In this document: piece by piece, positions 57,901-64,000 of the stretch | How the letters are laid out: each line of letters opens with the position of its first letter | Position numbering within the stretch: position 1 is the first letter of the stretch | Source: Mytilus edulis | Taxonomy: Eukaryota > Mollusca > Bivalvia > Mytilida > Mytilidae | DNA: 64,000 nucleotides | Reading direction: 5' to 3' | NCBI RefSeq assembly: GCF_963676685.1 | Contig: NC_092346.1 | Location: 79,189,821 to 79,253,820, forward strand | The notes under the pieces: model-generated | Database searches by the model: none | Told to the model about the DNA's origin: nothing | The model's input: only the letters and a program-made list of their open reading frames with translations | Translations under genes and position numbers: made by a program

Positions 57901-60900
57901 CAGATACTATAAGCAATAGGGCTAGTATATTCGGTGTATGGAAGGACTGTAAGGTGTACATGTCCAACTGGCAGGTGTCATCTGACCTTGACCTCATTTT
58001 CATGGTTCAGTGGTTATAGTTAAATTTTTTGTGTTTTGGTCTGTTTTTCTCATATTATATGCAAAAGGTCTACTATATTTGTTGTATGGAATGATGGTAA
58101 GGTGTACATGTCTAGCGGGCAGATGTCATGTGACCTTGACCTCATTTTCATGGTTCAGTGGTCAAAGTTAAGTTTTTGAGTTTTGGTCTTTTTATCTAAT
58201 ACTGTATGCCATAGGTCAAAGTTCTATATTTGGTGTATGGAAATATTTTATGATCTTTATGTCAGTCTCGCAGGTTTTATTTGACGGTGACCTCATTTTC
58301 ACGGTTCATTGCACAGTGTTAAGTTTTTGTGTTTTGGTCTATTTTTCTTAAACTATAAGTAATGGGTCAACTATATATGTTGTATAGAAGCATAATGTTA
58401 GCTGTACATGTCTGCCTGGCATGGTTCATCTGACCTTGACCTCATTTTCAAGGTTCATTGGTCTTTGTTTAGTTATCTTGGTTAATGTTAAGTTTATGAG
58501 ACAGTTGTAATAAAACTAAGCATTATACTTAGGACTATCAACATAATATCAATGATTAGTAAAGAAGGCGAGACATTTCAGCGTGTGCACTCTTGTTCAA
58601 TGGAATTCTTGTCTTTTTATCAGTAAAAAAATCAAGCTTGTGAGAAAAATATCAAGACAATGTGATAAACACTTATGGAAGTGATCACATTTTAACTTCT
58701 CAAATTACTTGTTGCAGTGATTTTAAAAAGTCTGTGTCTATTTTTTATGACAATTTTTTAATATTTCACAGCCAAAATCACTTTTTTTAGTAGTACCCTT
58801 GACTGTCAAATGACATTTACAGTAATTATTGGTTCATGACGATAAAATATACATTTTCTGAATGACTTAAAAAAAAAAGAGACTTATTTTGTAATTTGAC
58901 AAATCACAGTAATGGATAATTAATGAGGAATCAGGAAAAGGATATTTTTACCAATTAAGCAATTTGACAGGGTCTGCTAGTCAAAGTGCCATGAAATAAC
59001 AAATGTAAAACAATTCAAACGAGAAAAATAATGAGCTTTTTTATGTACAAAATAATGTACAAAAAACAAATATGTTACACAACAACAAGCAACAACCACT
59101 GAATTACAGGCTCCTAACTTTGGACAGGCAAATACAGAATATTGCAGAGTTAAAATAGTTTCTTTGACTTTGTGCCAAACCCTTCCCTAACCAGGTACAT
59201 TGCTGAAAAGGCACAGCTTACAAACAAACTATACAATTCAATAAACATAAAATCAAATATGAGAAACAGCACCAACAACAACCACTTAATTACAGTATGT
59301 TAACTTAGGACAGGCACATACAAAATGTGGCTCGGTTAAACTAGTGTGAAGACTTCAACCCTCCCCTAACCTTGTACAGTGGTGTAGCAGTACAACAAAT
59401 GAAACAAACTAGAAATAATAATTGAAAAAGGCTGAACTAGGTATCGACAGATTGTAGAGCCATAGATAGATATATACATGTAAGAAAATGATATTTAGTT
59501 TGATTCTAATTAACAAAATCAATATTAATACCAATAAAAAAACAATACTAGTACAAATGTATATAAGTTTATAATTATTGACACAGTGTTCAATTTTTGT
59601 ATATTTCTTTTTCAGCTAGAGAACCTATTAAAGTAAGGGGCAATCTTCACCTACAGCTATGTTTAGACAGTTTAGAAAACATCTCCACAACAAAAGGCTT
59701 ACAACCTGAACATATACTGGAGTTGATAGATGTTATTGGTACATGCAAACATGGTATGTACATGAAACTCTGTCCACATGCACAAGTCACATACAACTCT
59801 TTGATATGTTTATGTATGTGTACACTATATGCAAATAGGAGTAAAAACTTATATTGACATGATTGTATTTTTAATCTGACATGTCAGATTAAATCCATAT
59901 TACATGAAGTATAAATGCAAGCAATTGAAAAACAAGAACTTTCACCAATTTGATTATATAGACAATTTGAATAATAAAACAGAAAAACAGATAAGAGGAA
60001 TTTAAAAAAATATCACCCAGTATGTATATAACAGTCCACTTTAAGCACCAGCACTAGACTTCTTTGGAAAAAAACAAGACATACTAACAAACAAAGATAA
60101 CAAATGAAGAACAATGACATATTTGGTCCACTAAATCTGACTAAAAACATGTGGTGGGGTTAAACCAGGCCAGTTATAAGTTTACACAAACCTTCCAATT
60201 TACCTATCTAGACCATATGTCTTAAAACTAAAACACAACAAGAAAAACGTACATATACGTATATAATGAAGAGTCAAATGAGCTCACTTTTACAGGAAGT
60301 TATAAAGAGTCAAATGAGCTCACTTTTACAGGAAGTTATAAAGAGTCAAATGAGCTCACTTTTACAGGAAGTTATAAAGAGTCAAATGAGCTCACTTTTA
60401 CAGGAAGTTATAAAGAGTCAAAGGAGCTCACTTTTACAGGAAGTTAGCTAAAGCTGTCAATTGAATCATACAGTAATAAGTATTGTTATGCATATTTGTA
60501 TAATCGTTTTTATTTTAATTTTTAGCTGAGTCAATTAGTGCCAGAGTGATCAAATTCCTAATTCCTGCTACTTTTGTACCTGAGAAGGCTATTGTTAAAA
60601 CAATATCATATCTATGTACAAATAAACCTTCTACAAATATGCAGGTAAATATATGTACAATGTACTGATGTTAACTTTGTACAATGTACTGATGTTAACT
60701 TGATAAATCACATCACATAAAAATTCGCTATGGACTAAATTTGCATTATCAATCTGTATGCCAGCTAGATATCTGAATACATATCCAATTGCAATATACT
60801 ATTAGGGCCTGCCTTCAAAAGTTAATATTTAATTTTTAAAAAATCCAGAGGTCCTCAGGATTCAGACTTTTAGAATTGAGTAGCTTTTATATTAACTTTT

Positions 60901-63900
60901 AATAATATATTCTTTAACAACAAGAAGATGCAACACTCAAAATATGCAATATTTAAACTTATTTGATCTTAAAATTTTGTGTATCTTTTTACAGTGCCTG
61001 TTACTAAGATGGATATTAGTGATCTACGATTACATAGACACCAAAGATGATATACACAAACTATATGGACTTATTTTCTTCTTTCTTGACAACCAGACTA
61101 TGGTAAGTCTACTTGAAAATTTTAAGTTTGTGTATGAATAAGAATAGTTCAATGAGATATCCGACCTTTGCCAGCAAAAAACAAAACACATTTACTAGAA
61201 GTCATATAATAATTCACTGTATATTTTTTTATAATTTTAACTTGAGGAACCTTTTTAAGTCAATTGGCAAAACCTCAGAAATAAAATATCTACAGAATAA
61301 CATGTTTTCCTCAATCCACGAAAATTGATAAATTGAAAATTGTACCCACAAAAAAATGAATCTTCAGTAAATGGATTATGATGTTCTAATAGCCAGGATG
61401 ACACTTTCTTGTTGAGGTTAGTATTACATAAACTATACTTGATAAGGAAAAATATCACCCTTGCCATTAAAAAAGTATGGCAATACATTAATACACCCAT
61501 GTTTTTATTTCAGATGCCTTATGTTTGCCACTTGTTATTTTTGCTGACAAGAAAAGAAGATGTGAGAATGTTCCGAGTCAGGAAGCTCTTGAATCTTCAG
61601 AACAGAGTGGTAATGTAACATTAACTATTTATTAAGCATAGACACTTCTATTCTATTCATATCATCAGTACTATGTATAACAATTCTATGTTGCCATCTT
61701 GGATTGGGCCACAATTAAAAATATTTCTGTTTGCCCAAACCCGACCCATGATGAATGGGTGTGGGTAGGTAGGTAGGCAAATTCTTTTTTTTTTTTTTTT
61801 TTATCCGAATTTGCATGAAAATATTAAAAGATCTTAAAACAGTATATCTTTTTTTTCTCTGTCAAACCTTTGTAGAGACAACCAAAAGCAATGAATTTAA
61901 AACCTTTATAAATAAATTAGTCTACTATATATGATTTGTATCCTGAGATGTTTATAACCCTGACAATTGCTAACTGTGTGAAAGGGCTTTTGGATTTGTG
62001 AAGTGATTTTCAACAGTTCCATCAACACGATGTTTGTGTAAAAAAAATATCAGCTGATTATGTAATGATTAAATTTGTTTGCAGTTTTTAAATCCTATTT
62101 CTATTAAAAAAGATTAAATGTCCTAAAATATTTATATGAATTATTATCTACCATCCTTAGTTTGTGTCTTTTTCATGTTTTGAAGACAAATTTATATTTT
62201 ACATTATCACACAGGTAAACTAATTTGGCTATAAATAGATCAAAGCATGTTCTGTAGAATCTCCAAACTAAAAACGTATTTGTTATAATTTTATTTCTTT
62301 GAATAATCAAGTTTAAATTTTTGAAAATAATCATTATTGATAAAATATTATTGCATAAAGTTAACGTTTTCTGAAGACTTTATTTTTAGGTCATGGTTCT
62401 AGAGGCTTCCTCACAAATTGTATAAAAATCCAATATGGCATCCATAACATTCTGCAAGGGCTGTATAGCCAGTCAAGGTCGTTAAAAACTTCATATATAT
62501 ATAACATGTTTTTACTTTTGCACATGTGAAAAAATATTTCTGACAAAAGTCAGATTTCTCTTGTCAAAAGGGATTTATATTTATATTGCAATAAATTATT
62601 CAGAAGGAGTTGCATTCAGTTAAGATTACATTTCTGATTCTGTGAGCAATTATAGTTTTATCAAATTCTCCCAAACAGCAACGTACTGACTGTCTAACAT
62701 GTCTAATGAGACTTGTAAATTTGAACTATTTGAATAAAAGGGCATCTAATTTACATGATAAAGGATGATTATAATTAAAGACAACAATTTATCAAGAAAT
62801 AATTCCTTTTTATTCAGTAAAAACAAAATCTTCTTGCAAGATTGTAAATTCGCAACTTCCGGATCCATTTCCTGTCAGAATAACATTGAAAATATTTGAT
62901 TGCACATGGTTTTGAACAAATCTACCTGAATATTCTTATCAGATATTCGATAACACAATGAAATTAGCATTGAGCATATAGGTAAGGGTTTGGTAGTACA
63001 AACAACTACAGCGTAAAAAAACTGTGCCACTTCACATGTTTTACTTCTTTACGTTCGTTAAATCAGAAAATAAAAACAGAGAACATCGAATATCGATTAA
63101 CTGCGTCTCTTATACGCTTTCTTTTAATCTTATTCACAGTTACTTTCAAACGCAAAGACGACGAACATTAAGTTTTGTACGATGACGGAGCGGACCCAAA
63201 ATAAATCCGAGAAAAAAAAATTCTTCCAAAAAACGTCAAAAAAAGAATTTGAGTCGGCGGGTTTATTTTGGGTCGGTCGCGTTTGGGCAAACATACAATC
63301 TTTTTATTTTGGCCTTGTTTAATAGACTTTAAAAATGGCAATTTAGCTTTAAGAATTTGCCTCTTCACAATCAAAAGAACAATGGGCAATTTCCTTCAAG
63401 GTTTGAGTGTACACATTTCAAAATATTACTCAAAATGCATTTGATTTTTAAACTGTGAATTGAAATGTCAGTTTATCCTGTTCATACAAAAGGAACAGAT
63501 CTGTCTGGCTGCAACTCTATTGCTATTGGATTGAAGTAAAAGTAGAAAATCTTATATATTAAACTTTAAACATAACATTCTTACCAATACTTTACTTTAA
63601 AGTTATAGAAATACTGCTATGATTGATTGTTGGATTATTTGACTTAACAGTGCAGTTTATATATTATGTGTTAGTCCTTTTGTAATATAAGACATACTAT
63701 CTGTTTGCACACCTGTTTTTATAATATCACATGCTTATTGCATGCAAATACCAGGAAATCTAAATGAAAATAAAACCAAATGTGGTGTAATTATAATATA
63801 AACTTGCTTCTTTTATACAGGGAGCACAGCCATATTTGATTGGATTATTGTCTATATATAAACTTTATTATCCAAACCTGGTATCTATGGTTCTTCCAAA

Positions 63901-63910
63901 GAACAAAAAA
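54922..63910 (+). CDS. CENPI: Centromere protein I (CENP-I / Mis6), 5' six exons, continues beyond window
   Basis: CENP-I is a HEAT-repeat-like subunit of the inner kinetochore CCAN (CENP-H/I/K/M group) needed for CENP-A chromatin and kinetochore assembly. Exons 54922-54997, 59616-59753, 60526-60644, 60995-61102, 61514-61609 and 63821-63910 total 627 nt = 209 codons, all in phase. Conserved blocks: DDALSYFTE, VIKFLIPATFVPEKAIVKTI, LLLRWILVIYDYIDTKDD, PYVCHLLFLLTRKEDVRMFR, VRKLLNLQNRVGAQPYL, LLSIYKLYYPNLVSMVLPK. These match vertebrate CENP-I in order (CMIPATVISEDSVVKAVSWL, DFIDRKEQ, PYVCHLLYLLTKKENVKPFR). The protein start is shorter than in human. Confidence 0.93.
55425..55710 (+). repeat. 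interspersed repeat with poly-C tract
   Basis: Reads GAAATGGGGAATGTGTCTAA, GAAGGCCACAAATAGGTC, TTCAGCTGGCCCCTAAAC, CTCCTGACTTGGGACAGGCG, then C run at about 55679-55694. Shares its second half with the GATTGCCAATGAGAC family. The open frame at 55418-55621 is not a gene. Confidence 0.65.
56519..56784 (+). mobile_element. Family-E short element (ATGCCCCA ends), plus copy
   Basis: Starts TTTTTATGCCCCAT; inverse ATGGGGCAT at 56752-56760, then TGTGT-ACTAGGG-ACACA hairpin and TTCTTGTT. Same length and internal sequence (TTATGTTTTCTGGTCTGT, CGTCCGTTAG) as the copy at 31680-31947. In the first CENPI intron. Confidence 0.75.
57499..58595 (+). mobile_element. Family-F repeat (TGTCGAGCC ends) with internal tandem units
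   Basis: Starts TTTTGTCGAGCC, with a hairpin TGCAACTTTTGTTGCA next to it. Near the end, GGCGAGACA (58567-58575) is the inverse with one mismatch, followed by GCGTGTGCAC and TCTTGTT. Internal units of about 150 bp repeat TGACCTTGACCTCATTTTCA then GTTAAGTTTTTG. In the first CENPI intron. Confidence 0.7.
58960..59450 (+). repeat. GATTGCCAATGAGAC-family partial copy, internally duplicated
   Basis: AAATGTAAAACAATTCAAAC, AACAACCACTGAATTACAGG, CTCCTAACTTTGGACAGGC, then a second, diverged round at about 59265-59390 (ACCACTTAATTACAG, TTAACTTAGGACAGGCACAT). In CENPI intron 1. Confidence 0.6.
59616..59753 (+). CDS. CENPI: CENPI exon 2
   Basis: Acceptor TTTTTCAG ends at 59615; donor GTATGT at 59754. 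Reads AREPIKVRGNLHLQLCLDSL, ENISTTKGLQPEHILELIDV, IGTCKH. Aligns with the vertebrate KTVENVAWKNGLxxEEIDILL helix. Phase 1 in and out. Confidence 0.9.
60266..60446 (+). repeat. 36-bp minisatellite, five units
   Basis: Unit AAGAGTCAAATGAGCTCACT, then TTTACAGGAAGTTATA, five times with one base change in the last unit. The unit length is a multiple of three, so it stays open as a KSQMSSLLQEVI repeat, but it is intronic and has no splice links to CENPI. Confidence 0.9.
60526..60644 (+). CDS. CENPI: CENPI exon 3
   Basis: Acceptor TTTTTAG ends at 60525; donor GTAAAT at 60645. Encodes AESISARVIKFLIPATFVPE, KAIVKTISYLCTNKPSTNMQ. Exits phase 0. A five-unit minisatellite ends about 80 bases upstream of the acceptor. 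Confidence 0.93.
60995..61102 (+). CDS. CENPI: CENPI exon 4
   Basis: Acceptor TTTTTACAG ends at 60994; donor GTAAGT at 61103. Exactly 36 codons: CLLLRWILVIYDYIDTKDDI, HKLYGLIFFFLDNQTM. Matches the FYRWLVAMFDFIDRKEQINLLYG block of vertebrates in position and hydrophobicity. Confidence 0.94.
61514..61609 (+). CDS. CENPI: CENPI exon 5
   Basis: Acceptor TTTCAG ends at 61513; donor GTAATG at 61610. 32 codons: MPYVCHLLFLLTRKEDVRMF, RVRKLLNLQNRV. The best-conserved CENP-I segment in the window. Confidence 0.95.
61690..63320. repeat. possible 1.6-kb foldback element in CENPI intron 5
   Basis: GTTTGCCCAAAC at 61729-61740, followed by CCGACCC, faces GTTTGGGCAAAC at 63281-63292, preceded by GGGTCGGTCGC. 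The inside is AT-rich with no gene. Since the 12-base core is itself close to palindromic, boundaries and single-element status are uncertain. Confidence 0.4.
63821..63910 (+). CDS. CENPI: CENPI exon 6
   Basis: Acceptor TTATACAG ends at 63820; donor GTAAGT at 63911. 30 codons: GAQPYLIGLLSIYKLYYPNL, VSMVLPKNKK. Matches the MQPHLQALLSLYKFFAPALI block of vertebrates. Later exons are to the right of the window. Confidence 0.94.
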
Positions 63911-64000
63911 GTAAGTCATTAAGATGTAATGTTTATAAGAATTTATAAAACTTAATCTATTCTTCAAGATTCTTTTTACACTTGAGAATTAAGTGACTTC

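Larger units (their letters stand above)
54998..59615 (+). other. CENPI intron 1: remaining content
   Basis: Holds the repeats at 55425, 56519, 57499 and 58960-59450, plus AT-rich DNA. Open frames at 56217-56619 and 57501-57876 lie in or next to repeats. No extra exon is needed, since exons 1 and 2 already join in phase. Confidence 0.6.

Noticed and set aside
60266..60446. CRISPR-like regular array
   Set aside because: Direct repeats without spacers, in an animal intron; it is a minisatellite.
1..64000. tRNA, rRNA or snRNA genes
   Set aside because: No stretch with recognisable A/B boxes plus cloverleaf, and no rRNA-like sequence, was seen by eye; a covariance search could still find one.

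Overview
The window is animal nuclear DNA. It is AT-rich, has short coding exons with GT/AG introns, and is crowded with short interspersed repeats. I read parts of three conserved animal genes and no prokaryotic or organellar features. Several repeat families look like ones I associate with marine mussels (Mytilus and relatives). That assignment is from memory and was not searched, so a bivalve is likely but unproven.

Layout. (1) About 1-22 kb, plus strand: the 3' half of a Discs-large MAGUK scaffold gene (DLG1-like). Thirteen exons encode PDZ3, the SH3 domain, the HOOK region with a 4.1-binding-type insert, and the guanylate-kinase-like domain. All splice phases agree and the last 461 residues are readable. 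(2) 22-34 kb: convergent intergenic DNA made of mobile-element remnants, several MITE-like or foldback elements and a tandem duplication. (3) 34.1-48.7 kb, minus strand: a complete ENOX (ecto-NOX disulfide-thiol exchanger) coding sequence in 11 exons, 758 residues, with a Met/Gly/Gln-rich N-terminal tandem repeat and one RRM. (4) 48.7-54.9 kb: the divergent intergenic region, with two very regular foldback structures, a dead LINE-type reverse transcriptase relic and two kinds of small inverted-repeat element. (5) 54.9-64 kb, plus strand: the first six coding exons of the kinetochore gene CENP-I (Mis6), running off the right edge, with a TATA box near its start.

The three genes work in unrelated processes (cell-junction/synapse scaffolding, a cell-surface oxidase-type protein, centromere assembly), and nothing suggests co-regulation.

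The main unexplained pattern is in the repeats. At least six families that do not resemble each other in sequence share one architecture. Each has a T-rich start and a short 5' inverted motif, most have an internal array of roughly 150-500 bp tandem units, then comes the reverse complement of the 5' motif, a small hairpin, and an end reading CTNG followed by TT. The internal arrays were not established in the shortest family. This asymmetric plan fits non-autonomous Helitron2/Helentron-type elements. One copy sits inside a 29-bp minisatellite whose neighbouring units show the empty site. All splice sites and boundaries were read by eye; none was checked against transcripts or databases.
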